Positions 1 to 11,601 of a stretch of DNA of 64,000 nucleotides are shown here, piece after piece (position 1 is the first letter of the stretch; each line of letters starts with the position of its first letter). Both the position numbers and the translations under genes were made by a program. The DNA lies in assembly GCF_015832195.1 (NCBI RefSeq), contig NC_052017.1, positions 69,813,801-69,877,800 of the forward strand, given 5' to 3'. Below the pieces are notes generated by a model, which saw nothing but the letters and a program-made list of their open reading frames with translations, had not been told where the DNA came from and searched no databases. The DNA is from Motacilla alba alba. Lineage: Eukaryota > Chordata > Aves > Passeriformes > Motacillidae.

Positions 1-1702
1 GAAAGAAAAGGTTCTCCTGTCTTGAGGTCTCTGAACACTTCATTCTTTTTTGCCCATCTCACTGCAAGTGGAACAAGCAAAGTGGAGCAGCATCGTAGAG
101 ATGCCCGTCTTCCAGAACTTCTGCCCTGCTGCCAGCTTGGACAAAGGCTCCATGATTCTCAAACATTACCCAAATCTCCATCATTCCTACTTAAGGGAGC
201 AGCAGCATGGCTGGAAGACCTTTATGTGCCTTTCTGCCAAGACCTCCTAGGTATGCTTTACATGTTTTATCAGCAAGAAAGAAGTGGTTGTAGACAGAAA
301 CAACTGGATCCCTGAGCTTTGCTGTTAGGAGATTGGAAGAAAAATTGACAAGACACACAGAGCTCCTTAGGAAATAAAAAACCTGCTGGTTTTTGTGATG
401 AGTTCAGTAAAGCAAAGGGCCAATTTAATCAGCAAAACATTAAATGGGGCTCTAGGAGGAGGCAGGGTTGGGAAGGGGCATTCCATGGATACGAACTTGA
501 AGGAAAATGAAGGGCTGCGAAACCGTGTGAACTGAACCCCATCAGGGAAGACTTACTAAAACTTGAGCCAGGAAAAATTATAGAGTTCTATAAATAGCTA
601 AATTGAAAATTGAATGCATTCGTGTGTGTGGATGCACACATCTATCTATGAAGTCATGTGTGTAACAGAAATACAGTAGTACTTCATGTGTCGAGGTTTT
701 TTTAAGTAGTGGAAAATGTTTTAATGATTTTTTCTTTTTAAAATTTTTTTTCCTAGAGTCAGTACATTATGTTCTGTCCTTAGGGCCAAAAACACAAAGT
801 GCCTATTTTCATGAGGAATCCTACAGAAGGAGGAAGGGAAAGTATTATGCAGTGAAGCAAGAGTATAGTAGCCATTCCACAGTGATTACACATCCAAGCA
901 AAGCCTGCACTAGAAAACTCAAAAATATATTAGAAGCGGAAAACAAGATGTGTGAAGTGTTTCCTATTCCCTCCCCACACTTAATGACAACCAAACAAGC
1001 AGGGAGGTGGTCACGGAGTTTAATTTAACCCCTTGTATTTGGTAATACTGTATTTCAATGGCAGGCAGCAAGCATGTTATGTACACACTAGATTGAGGAC
1101 TTCCTCTGCTTATTAATTTTGCTCCCTCAGAACTTTCAGTTATTTTCAGTATGTTAAAATAGTCCAGACATAAACCAGAAGTGACTGGAAGCACTAAATA
1201 ATGCAGCAGACTTTGAAGAACTAAGGTAGTTTAAATGAATCCCAGTCTGAGCAGCTCCTTAATTAAAGTACAAAACTGTTTTTAGTTTTACACTAATAAT
1301 TTGTGATTCCAAGTCTGACACCCCCCCCCCCCCTTTGATACCTTTCATTCATCCTGTCATGGTCAAATGATGAATGAAATCAGTCTTCTGGAAAAAAGAG
1401 CACTTTTCCATACAGAATTCAAACGAATTAAAGAATCTGTGCAGTTGTTCAATTTGATTTAAGAGCAGGACACAGTCTGGAGTGGTAATGCCCTCATACC
1501 ACGAGGGAATCAGCTTTGTATTTGAGTCCCCTTTGCCGGCTTGTTTAATCGTTTATGATAACATCAGTAGCTTGGTAAATGATGTAATGGGAGTAAAATC
1601 AGGATGACCAACATAAACATCTGTCAGTGCATGTGAACATTTGATGTATGACCCCAGGGCCCAGTGCAGCAGTCAGTATCTTGGCAGGCAGTCCTTGGAC
1701 AT
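1..1702. other. Non-coding unique DNA
   Basis: This stretch is AT-leaning and holds no recognisable gene. The open frames near its left end (about 22-315, in two overlapping plus-strand frames) are short and resemble no family I know. A 13-base C homopolymer lies at 1321-1333. Nothing else of note was seen. Confidence 0.6.
1321..1333. repeat. Poly(C) homopolymer, 13 C
   Basis: An uninterrupted run of 13 C on the plus strand follows an A at 1320 and is followed by TTTGATA. It is a mononucleotide microsatellite, likely variable in length and prone to sequencing error. A second C13 run lies at 41795-41807. Confidence 0.9.
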
Positions 1703-1890
1703 CCGCGTCAGTCGAGCTTTCAGGATCGCACGCCGGAGAGGATCCGCGTCCTCTGCTCGGTGCCGGTAACAGGGTATGTGATCTGGCTGCTCGGTGTCGG
1801 GTGTATTGCTTGGCAGCAGGTCCCCTCCTCGCTGTGGGCACAGCTCACCCCAGTGCCGAGGGTCAGGGCGAGGCATCGGCATCGCAGCGC
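1703..1890. promoter_or_regulatory. Small CpG-dense, GC-rich patch
   Basis: I counted about 18 CpG dinucleotides in roughly 190 bp, including two CGCG tetranucleotides, in a window where CpG is otherwise scarce. By hand estimate CpG is close to the number expected from base content, so it is not depleted here as in the flanks. The patch is shorter than the usual 200-bp island threshold. It overlaps open frames on both strands (1664-2155 plus, 1673-2020 minus), which GC-rich DNA gives for free; the plus frame starts at GTG rather than ATG. It could be an unmethylated promoter or enhancer element, or GC-rich sequence kept by biased gene conversion. No TATA box or initiator context decides between these. 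Confidence 0.4.
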
Positions 1891-4800
1891 TTTTCCCAGT
1901 GAGCCTCAGCTGGAACTTGGTGTTGGGCAGGCTCCTGCTGGTCCTGTGAGTGCAGGAGAGTTTTACAGAGGTAACCGAGGTTACTCTGAGTGGCCATGTA
2001 GTTTGAGATTCACAGTCCAATTTGCACCCAAAAAAATCAGCCTTGGGGTTTTTTGTGAATATAATTTCAGAGGAATGATTTCCCAGGCTTGGATTATGCT
2101 GGTGTTATTTTCATTCAAAATCATCCTGTCATCATGTTCTTGCATAGATTTGTAATTTTCTGAAAGCAAGCTGGCTGGTATGTTCATGCTGTTCATAAAT
2201 CTTTTTCTTAAACTTTTTTCTTTTTAATGGAAGTCATGTGAGAAGCTAAAAGTATCTAATACAGACAAACATGTAAGGTACTGGATGTGTATACCCTCTG
2301 CAGAAATGGACAGAAAGGATGTGAAAATAAAATGTGTTACAGAGGAAGTGCAGAGCTAAGGGAACTCTGCCTGTTGCATTTTAGATTGAATTGTTCTTGG
2401 AAGGCAAAGTCTTTCTTGCAAAGGTAATACAGGTGAGAAATGCCAAGTGAAGAGTACAGGGGGATGGATGGTTTGGCTCCTTGGTCATCAGTGAGCCTCA
2501 GTGTAAGCAGACATGAAACTGTGGTTGGTCCCATGTGCCCACCCACTCACAGAGCAGCTTTGCTTTAAGGTGTGGAGATAGGGGAAAACTCTTCCCATTT
2601 ATGCCACATCCCTGCTGTTATAGAAGTGGTTGCTTTCACACAAAAATTAGTAATTTTTAGATATTTTACTCCATTATAGTCCCTTCAAGGTACTGCACTC
2701 TTATAATTGAGTTCAAAAAGAGACTTTTATCAGTCAAGAGTAAGTACATGAAGTTGCAGAACATAGACTTCCTATTGCCAGGAGTTTTCAAAAGAGAGCT
2801 GGCAGCACCTCTTGTTTTTTTATTATGGATATAATATATAGAATCTATTTGCAGAGAGAATGAATAAGTTATATATTCTGTAGTTACTAGTATTTTTTTT
2901 TAGATAAAATGCAAGCCATTCAGAAATGCAACTTAAGCTTCATTAGTTAAAAATAAAACTATAGAAATAAATATAATTGCAAGCTAAAATATTTTATCTC
3001 TTTAAAGAGGCACTGCCCACTTTAAAAATTATCATATGTAGCTGAATCATAATGTTAAAATTAAAAGTGCCAGAACAGCACACAGTTATTCTAAATGAGA
3101 AGGAAGACTGGAAAAAGAAACCACCCCTCCTTGCCAGCAGTTGTGCACACATGCACCACATATGCCCAATTTGGTTTTTACAAAGTATGCTGTCAAGTGA
3201 ATACTGTCATGTTCCCTGTTTAATCAGTTTCCTCTTTTATTTGTGCGCTGTTGTATATAAAAGGAAATCTGCTTGTAAAGTCAGGCTGTTTAATAATTCA
3301 TTCAAAAATGATTAGAGTTCAAGGGGAAAGTTGTTCCTTTAAATGACTGAACCAAACAAGAAAAAAACATGGGTAACGGAGGTTGAAATTCACTTCTCCC
3401 AGGATTATGTATGGTATATTTAAATTCCATGTTCAGATCTAAAAACTTGGCTTAAAGTAGAATGTCAGTAGTTATCATCTTTATTCCCCTTTTGGGTAAA
3501 CTTTATTTGTTCTGGTTCTTCAAAGGTGCTTTCTTAGGCAGTAGGATAAGAAAGATGATTTTTTTCTTTTGGTCTTTACATGTACTGTGTCTTCCCAAAA
3601 CAGGCTGAAAAATCCCAGTTGGAATTATTTTTGCCAGCGGTAGTTTTCATCTTCTCTTCTGACTATGCTCTACAAAGTACCCCAGTACCCGTCGCTGGGA
3701 AATGTCCCCACTTTGGAGCTGGGTGCCGGGCAGGTGGCAGGCTGCGGTAAGGGTGGCGGGGTGCTGTGGAGGAGCTGGTGGCTGGGGTGGCAGGGCGCAG
3801 GACTGACCGGGCTTCAGCCCTCGGTGTGATTGCGCCTGTGCCCTGGGAAAGTTCTTGCAGTGGGTTTTTTATTCAATGTTTTCCCTCCTTTCTCTTGTGC
3901 AACAAAACAACTACCAAGGGCCTGGATTCAACAATGTGTTTAGACCAGAAACTCCCCTTTGAAATCCCTGTCAGCACTTTCCCAACATTAGCTTAAGCAA
4001 TGAAACAACAGAGCATGGGGACACTGAAGCAGAGATGAGAGCCTGTGCATTGTACTGACTCTGGTCTCCAGAACTGTCCACGTGGCCCCAGAAAGCCTCT
4101 TTCTATTAATGGGAATATTTCCTTCAACTGCTTTGCTTTCCAGAAGCAGCCTAACCAGCTGTGACCCGCACTTGCAGTATTTGCTGGGGGCTGTTTTCCT
4201 GAGTGCTGCTCAGAGCTTGCATGGTGAGACACAAACCTTTCCAATCAGGGGAGGCTCAGCTGGGATGGTTTGCACTTCCCCCGTGCAAGTCCAGTCTGTT
4301 TGCATGTGATTAGCATGGGCACCATCCTTGGGGGTGCTGCTGTGCCTTGCACTTGGACTCTTGTCTCCCTGAAGCCACTCTAGAGTGCGTCAAGTAGTGG
4401 CATCCAGGTCACTCCAGTGTGATGATGCCACTTAGATGTGACTGAAGGCCAAAAGGTGATAAAGGTATGAAGAGAGATAGCACTTGTCAGATAGCACTCT
4501 GGTCAGCAGAGCCAAGGATATTTATAGGTCAGTGTCACACTTATGGTCAGGAACTCCTTGATCATGGGAATACATAATTTCATTTCTTGAGCCGGAACAG
4601 ACTTAATCCAGGCTCCTGGTGTCACATGAGACGGTTCAAGTCTAAGCTTTAGATTTCTCAGCCTGGGAAGGAGTTTGGTAAGTTCCAGCAGTGTCATTGG
4701 GATATATCCACCTTGTTGTTAGTGCCAGAGGGACCCTGGACCTAGTGGGTCCATGGTTGTCTTGTAGGAATGGGCAAGTGGCGCCAGCTGTGACCTGCAG

Positions 4801-7680
4801 GCAGATAACCCAATTGATGCTAGGTACGGTACCAGCAGATGGTGCTGAAGAATGGATAGCACAGTTCCCAGGTTTTGCAAGGACCCGTTAAGACTTCTTG
4901 CCTTGTGGCATTTTGGGAGCTCCTTCACACCCGGCCTTTGTGTGAAGGTGGTATTGTCAGTTGGGCTCAACCTGGGCCCTGAGCTCTGAGCCAAACAGGT
5001 TATTGAGTATATCACAACCTTGGTTTCTCCTGCTGCATCAAAGATGTTGCATGTTTCAAAATTGTGCATGTTGCCACTATGACACTTCCTCTACCATGCA
5101 TGCCCTGAAACTGCTTACTCACTGGCGATAAACAGCATTATTTAGTAGCTTATCCTAACGCCCAACAGCTGCTTGTTTTCATCGAAAGGCCAATGGTTAT
5201 TGTCCTCCCGCTATTGCCTCTGCACTCTTCTGCACTCATGCTCTTGCCTCAGAAGACCTGCAGTCCGTGTGGGCATCATCCCAGTCCTAGCAGGCTCTCA
5301 CTTGACCTTGGTACAATTTGAGTCAGATTCGAAGCCATCTTTTTTTCAGCCCAGGTGGTGTCCTACTTGCTACAGATCAGAAATGCTGGAGTTCATAACT
5401 GAGTAGGTCATTGCTATAATGTTTTCCATTTGAAGTAGGAAACTGTCTGAATGAGGGGGGGATAAAGTAGAATTTGAGATTGTTTCATGAAAAATAGATT
5501 CTGTATTTTACAAGTTTAATTATGACTGATTTTCCAGTTTTAGCTTTATATGCTTTTAATGTTGAGTCTAAATTAGGCCACAGGAAAAGGATGGTCTATC
5601 TTCAAAGAAACATTTAAGCTGATTGTGTTCTTCAGATTCACGGAAAACAGCTGTGGGTGTAGCAGTAGCTCTCAAGCTCTCTTCCATGCTAGCACACAAG
5701 ATGCGGATGTGAGCTGGATACTTCTGCTGTGTGGGAGTTTGGAGGAGAGGCTCAATAAAACTGGTTGGCCAAATTACCAACAGAACTGTAGAGCTTGTAG
5801 AGCTTTTTAAGACCTTTTAGAGTACAGGAGCCAGGGGAAGTGGACAGGAGAAAAGGCATCCCACATCCTCCTCATGCAACTATGAAGCCTCTGATTTTCA
5901 TGGGCAGAGACCACATTGCATAGATGGATGAATACATTCTTTTTCTTTGCTGCCTGTCCATTAAGAAAAGCTTATTTAAGTACATAATTATAATTTCTTT
6001 GATTGTAATGCAACCCTGTATGTATATATATATATATATATATGTATATCACCACAGATGGAAGGTGATACCACAGGGAGATCTCCTTTGGAAAACACGT
6101 GGTGGCTCTGCCAGCAGAGACTCTGATCACTAAAGTTATGTAGTGACTGTTCCAAGTTCTTAACAGCTTTTTATGCAGCTCATCCAGGAGTGTTAGTTAA
6201 CCTGTACTGTTCATATTTGTAGTGACCTGTGCATAGGGGACTAACATATCTCACTAGACTACAGCTTGACATTTTTGATGTCATAGATATCCTATGATTT
6301 CTGTACTTGTGTTATTCAGAAATAGGTATGGAAGAGTTGCTCCAGAACAAGTCCATTAACCAGTAGTCTTTTTCTTTTGGAAAGAGGCCACATTACTCCT
6401 CAGCAGTCTTTTGGGTATTGCAGCACTGGTATTGGCTGAAGAGGAACAGAGCACTCCTATTGCAGAGCAAAAAGTGGCAACTCATAGAAGAATTCATAAA
6501 TAGTTGCTCTTCAGTAATCCCACATGAAGCTGAGCTCTGTTCTTTCAGTGGACTCTGTGGATGTGCTGCAGGGCTTGATTTGGGCCTGCTGGAGACCTGT
6601 TGTCACAGTTTATGTTACGTAGTGGTGATCTGAATGGTGACTTCAGAAGCTCTTAGCTTCTGAACAAACTGAACAAGCTCTGTTTAAATAACCTCACAGG
6701 TATAGAAGGCTAGTTGATGTTTGGAATTGTCAGCAAATGACATTGAATTTTCAGCAAAATCATTGTATGTTTCCTACTGCTTCAAAGTACACATTCAGAG
6801 ATCAGGATGCTTTGAGAATATTGAAAGTGCAGGGGTAACAGTGCTCATTTGTGAGGTGCCTTAGTTTTGTTTGGGCAGGCAGCTATTTGCTGCTTTGCCA
6901 GTGGTAACAGAAGGAATAGCTGGGCCTTGCAGAAACATGTGTTTCTCTTCTTTTGAGATGCTCCAGCTCTTTCAGCAAATATTAAAAAAAAAAATTAGAA
7001 AATATCTTAATTGTTTTGGTGCTATGGGTTTCATCAGCACCTGGAAGAGGAATGCAGTTCATAATTTAAAACCTTTCCAGTCTCCCTTCCAGCACAGGAT
7101 GGTTGGTGTTTCTGAGAGGCTCTCTTCATGTGGGTGTCTGGAGAGGTCCTACAGCCCATTTGCTTGTTTTAAAGCTGAAAAATACAAGAAGTCATTTTGA
7201 GTGGTATTCATTCTACCTAATTTTCATAACATCCTGCCTCTGGGCAGGCTGCAGTGCCTTTGCATGGAGGACTGGTGCTATGGGAAAGTAACTGCTGAAC
7301 CTCCCCAAAGCTCAGCCTCCCCAAAGCTATTTGCCCCGACCCTGAGCTGCAGCAATGATCAGGCCTTGTGGGCTGCAGTTCCCAAAAGCCAAGAGTTTTT
7401 ATGTGACTTTTTCTGCAGCAAATTATGGTATTTCAGGACTTTGAATTACTCTTTGTCTCTTTGGACTTGCAAGTTACTGAGACGTAGGAAGCTGTCTTGT
7501 TTATTGTTCCCTCTCTCTCTTTCACATGACTTTTTCTTGAAGATCCAAGCAATTCTTCGGCAAAGTGTTAGATTCAACATTCTTTTTAAATTAAATGTGC
7601 TGAGGTGACCTAATCAGATGGTAGCTGGTTGACCACAGGAATGGGAACTACGATACTGTGTAATCTAGTTTAACGTTAAT
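1891..7680. other. Non-coding unique DNA
   Basis: No gene or recognisable interspersed repeat was found in this stretch. It includes a GC-richer part around 3690-3860, a TA dinucleotide repeat near 6030, and scattered short open frames below about 120 codons with no resemblance to known proteins. A pyrimidine-rich block lies around 7500-7530. Confidence 0.55.
6023..6043. repeat. (TA)10 microsatellite
   Basis: Ten TA units stand in an uninterrupted run, preceded by TGTATG and followed by GTATATC. It is a self-complementary dinucleotide tract, likely polymorphic. Confidence 0.9.
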
Positions 7681-7772
7681 TCACTCTCTGACCTTAGGCA
7701 AACAGCTTAGTTGCTGCAAAATGGAATGATAATTCCTTTTAAATGTTGACAGAAAGTTGAGTAAATAAGCAA
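7681..7772 (+). repeat. MIR-like ancient SINE relic, sense
   Basis: The segment contains a TGACCTTAGGCAA block, then AAAATGGAATGATAATTCC, then a TTGAGTAAATAAGC-like block. This is the order of the MIR core (TGACCTTGGGCAAGTCACTTA, then TGTAAAATGGGGATAATAAT, then a GATTAAATGAGATAATGC-like block). About 20-30 bp of the core between the first two blocks looks deleted. MIR elements predate the amniote radiation, and a small number survive in birds. The assignment is by eye from remembered consensus and the copy is very diverged, so chance or another tRNA-derived SINE is possible. Confidence 0.42.
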
Positions 7773-7968
7773 GTTCTACTCTCTGTTTGTCAGGCAGTCT
7801 TATTCTCAGAGGGACTTTAGATCTTCCATTATTTCAAATGACTTTGGAGTAAAGGGATGTAGCACAGGCATCTGGACCTCTGAGGACTTACTATGTTTTT
7901 CAATACTGATCCACATACCTCAGCTTTCTGGTGTGTGTGTGGTTCTGTGTCAGGATGGAGTGAGGAAT

Positions 7969-8024
7969 TTGTGGTGGTTGGGCTGGGTGATCTTGGGGGT
8001 CTTTTCCAACCTGTGCTTCCATAA
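7969..8024 (+). repeat. CR1 LINE 3'-end fragment, sense
   Basis: The core reads GGGCTGGGTGATCTTGGGGG followed by TCTTTTCCAACCTGTGCTTCCAT. This matches the last ~50 bp of avian CR1 (TTGGACTAGATGATCTTGGAGG, TCTTTTCCAACC, ATTCTATG-type tail) with scattered substitutions. CR1 insertions are strongly 5'-truncated, so an extremely short 3' piece is expected. The left boundary is uncertain because the sequence upstream no longer resembles CR1. Confidence 0.65.
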
Positions 8025-9570
8025 CTCCTGGCCTTGTGTCCAAGAGCAGTGTCATTCACCATCTTACACCTTGTGGCATGTAAACACAAGAGGGATGGAC
8101 GTCTTATTTCCCCTTCTGGCAGGAATGTGGCACTCAGTTCCATGGCATTTTTAGTTTTGAAGTAGTGCGTCTTTATACTAAATAATGACATAAATGAGCT
8201 CCATAGGGTTAAGAGCAGCAGTGACTTCATTTGCCACCAGTGAGTTTGCCTGAAACGTCCAGTGAAGCCTAAAGCAGACTACTTGCTGTTTAACACCCTG
8301 GTGATAAAACACCTCAGGACAGCAGAGCAGCCTTTACAGTTTTCTTTGTTTCTCAATTGTGTTTCTTAAACTTTGAAGTGCCATTTATTTTGATACCTGG
8401 TATTTTTCAGGCCACACTTTTATTTGGTGGGAATGGCATTAATGTGTATTAAAGGCAGAAAAGCCTGCGGAAATGGTTAGGAGTTATTCCCAGAATGTAA
8501 ATAATTTCCTAAATTTTGAGCTCTACAAGTCTGATGTGTTTTAAATGGCCTTTTAGAGAGCAAAATGAAACTCAGTGTGGCATTTAACCAACAGTTTACA
8601 GAGGTGCTAGTTATTCCACTTGGCTATATTTAGGAGTCCAGGAAACAACAATGACAAAAAAAAATAGTGAAACACTCTTGCAAAAAAATTAAAGGAACAG
8701 TTTCAGCTATAAAACTGATGTCTGCAGCAAAAAACCACAGCTGCTAAATGTTACCAAATCATAATAATTGTGACAGAGTTACATCCCGATCTCTCTTTAA
8801 GACATCTTCACCCATGTGAAGGCCTCTTGATTTAAACAGCGCTCAGCAGCAGCAGGGAGGTTTGTTTTAGAGGATCCTGGTAAAATTGGACTGCTCATGT
8901 AAATCAAGGCTTATTTTTGCATTCCAAAAGGTGAAAAAGTCACATGAGGGGAGTGAGATGCAAGATGTGTGAAGAAACCTTTATACAGCGACTCCACGCT
9001 GGGGAAGTCTCAGCTGGATGCTGTGCCCTGCTTCGAACAAAAAAGCAGTTGACCACTGCGAGAGGGAGTTTGGGGACCCTCCCGTGGCTTGGGGAGCATC
9101 GTCTGCAAGGAAAGTCAGAGCAAACCTGCTTGTTTGCTCTGTGAAAAAGTGCAGAAGGCTAAAGGATGGAAGAAAAAGTCCTCAAATGAGTGAGAAGCAG
9201 ACAGAGAGCAAAAGGGGCAAGAACAGAAGTGACAAAAAACACATAGGTGAGGGACCAGTGCTAGCTTAATGAAACCCAGCTTAGTACAGATGGAACAGTA
9301 CAATTGATGTGTTTTAAGTGGGTATAATTAGTCCCTCTCCAGAAAATAAAGTAGGTGAAGTACTTAAGCTGATATTTTGCACTCTGCCTTATGAAATGAT
9401 GTAACTTTTAACAATCTTTGAAATACTGATTGTGAATGAGTCACTGTTTCTCAAGGGCCTTGGTCAGCTGTTCCCATTTACTGGTCTGGAATCTCACTTT
9501 TATCATCCAGTCTCTCTGAGTTTCTCCTCATGTGTTCAAGACCAGGCTAATGTCAATATACTGAGATACT

Positions 9571-9594
9571 GTCATGGTATCATTGAGGTTGGAA
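9571..9594 (-). repeat. Possible CR1 3'-tail trace, antisense
   Basis: About 23 bp (CATGGTATCATTGAGGTTGG and three further bases) match the reverse complement of the CR1 3' terminus at about 21 of 23 positions, with the similarity ending abruptly afterwards. The orientation is antisense. The match is too short to exclude chance, and only comparison with a CR1 library would decide. Confidence 0.28.
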
Positions 9595-11585
9595 ATGCAC
9601 TGTGATAGATGCTACTTAAATATATAGGGAGACAGAGTGACCTGCTTCTGCAGGTCTCTAGTTGAATTGTTTTCCTGCTACAGTACAGTTCATTAGGGCT
9701 GTGATTTCTTGTCACAGCACTTCTACAACCCTAGTATAAATGCAAATTTATCATCAAAAGGGTTTTGGGGTTTTTTTGCTGCAAGAAAGGGAGAATATTA
9801 ATGTAAGCTTCCTTCCTTAATCTGCACTGTTCCCCAGGGTAATAGTCCACTCACCACCTGGGCTCACCTGTGCAATGAAGTTGCCTGTTAACCTGGTCAG
9901 CTCTTCCTCCTGCTGACCCAGCCTCAGCACAACTTTATGAACCCAAGAGGCATTGCAGTCTAGAGGGCACCTGCTTGAAATGGAGCATCCTGCAGCTGGC
10001 CGGACACAGACACTGTTGTTAGGGAGGGGAGGGAATTCCTTTCACCGGGCTGGTCTCGGCATCCTGCAGCCGTGCCTGAGGGAGAGCCTGGGAACGACTG
10101 TGTCAAAGAGTGGATGAACATTTAGCTCTCCTCTTTCTCCCCTACGACTTTCACCGCTGTTCAGTGGTGATTACTCGATTGGCAGAGCACCCCCTTTGCT
10201 CTGCTCTTGGGCAGGTAGCAAGTCATTCCACAAGCAAGCACCCTCTTTTGCCTGCCCTTCCTCCCACCCCCGGCCCCTTGCCACGAGCAGGTCGGCAGCA
10301 GTGGTCAGAGGCATCCTTAATGAGGTCCCTAGCTGCTCGCTGGGCTGATTTCGTTGTAGTTTTTAATAATGCGAGGTTATTTTGTTAGCGGCTTTACTTT
10401 CCAAGTCTTTTCCCCCTTCCAGCACCCCTAGGTACAGCTCTACTGGATCAGTTACCATCTGCTCCAGTGTTTGCATTTAGCCTGCAGGGCCTGTGATCTC
10501 AGAAATATTTCCTGTAAATGGGATCTCTCATGCCAGGCCTGTCACACAATAGATATATAATTGGATAAAACCTAAACTGAAAACAACAAACAAAGAGAAG
10601 AAAACTACATGTTGTGCCATACACAGCACGTGAGCTGGTCCAAAATGGGATACGCTCCTTGTTTATGTCTGAAGCTGCTCTCGTATGTCTTTTTTATTCC
10701 CTTTTGCTGTTGAACAAAATCAAATTAATGTAATAATTAAATTCCATAGTGCATTTTTTCTCTACTTACTCTGGAGCAGCTTGCGGTGTGCATGCAGAAC
10801 AGCAGTAGTGCCACAGCAAATGCAGTTGCTAGGTTTTAAGTCTTGGCCCTAGTGTTGGATACCAGGTAGAGTCCATGTTGAAGTCACAAATCCTTCTCCT
10901 TCATCATTTGACTGTGTGCAGCATTTCTTGTTGGTTAGGAGGCAGGATGATGTTCCTGGGAACAGGGCTGGGCTCTGGGGGAAACAGTGGGCAAACCACA
11001 GGCAGCCGATCCCCTGGTCACTGAGAGCAAGGGTGAAGATGGTATCACTGATCCTTGCAAAGGAGAAAGAAATGCAAAATGACTTTCAATTCTTTAATCC
11101 CATTTTGAAGGCCTCCTGAGCAGGGGTACAGGTTTGTATAAGACGCATGCTGCCCTCTGGGACAGCTTGCCTTTTGGATTTGCCAACCTTTCTGCAAGAA
11201 GGCGGAGATGCTGAAAAACATCTGATGCAACGTATCCACACCTAAACTAAAAAGAAAACCCTAACTGATTGTATAAAACAGAAATTTTCACTGTGATTTT
11301 CCCCTTGCTCATACTGTGAATTTTCTTCTTCGTTGCTGCAAGAACAAACTGTGTGAGTTGTATTCGTGCTGTTATTCTGGTAGTAATGAGCTTACAAATA
11401 CTTTTTCTGTTTTGTTGGAGGGACTGCAAATGCTCTACTCTAGTCATAGCTTGCAAAAGCTGCTCAGAAGTGCACTGCAGAATATAAAAAAAAGAATTGA
11501 ACTCAGCTTCAGTCAAGACCAGTAATTGGTTTTCATACCAAAAAAATATCCCCAACCAAAAGCTGTTCATCTGTCTCTGGAAGAT

Positions 11586-11601
11586 AAAAAAAAAAAAAAA
11601 A
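11586..11601. repeat. Poly(A), 16 A
   Basis: Sixteen consecutive A on the plus strand. The upstream DNA does not look like a SINE or a processed gene copy, so this is treated as a simple repeat. Confidence 0.9.

Noticed and set aside
1664..2155. 163-codon plus-strand open frame
   Set aside because: It begins with GTG, not ATG, lies across a CpG-dense patch where stops are rare, has an overlapping open frame on the other strand, and resembles no family.
3470..3520. Possible MIR-like trace (TATTCCCCTTTTGGGTAAAC)
   Set aside because: Only one short block resembles MIR, with no second block in the right spacing.
8624..8633. MEF2-type site CTATATTTAG
   Set aside because: A 10-base motif this degenerate is expected several times in 64 kb, so one match carries no information.
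9742..9749. Octamer ATGCAAAT, also near 12428, 54005 and 63911
   Set aside because: About two are expected by chance across both strands, and the copies are scattered with no clustering.
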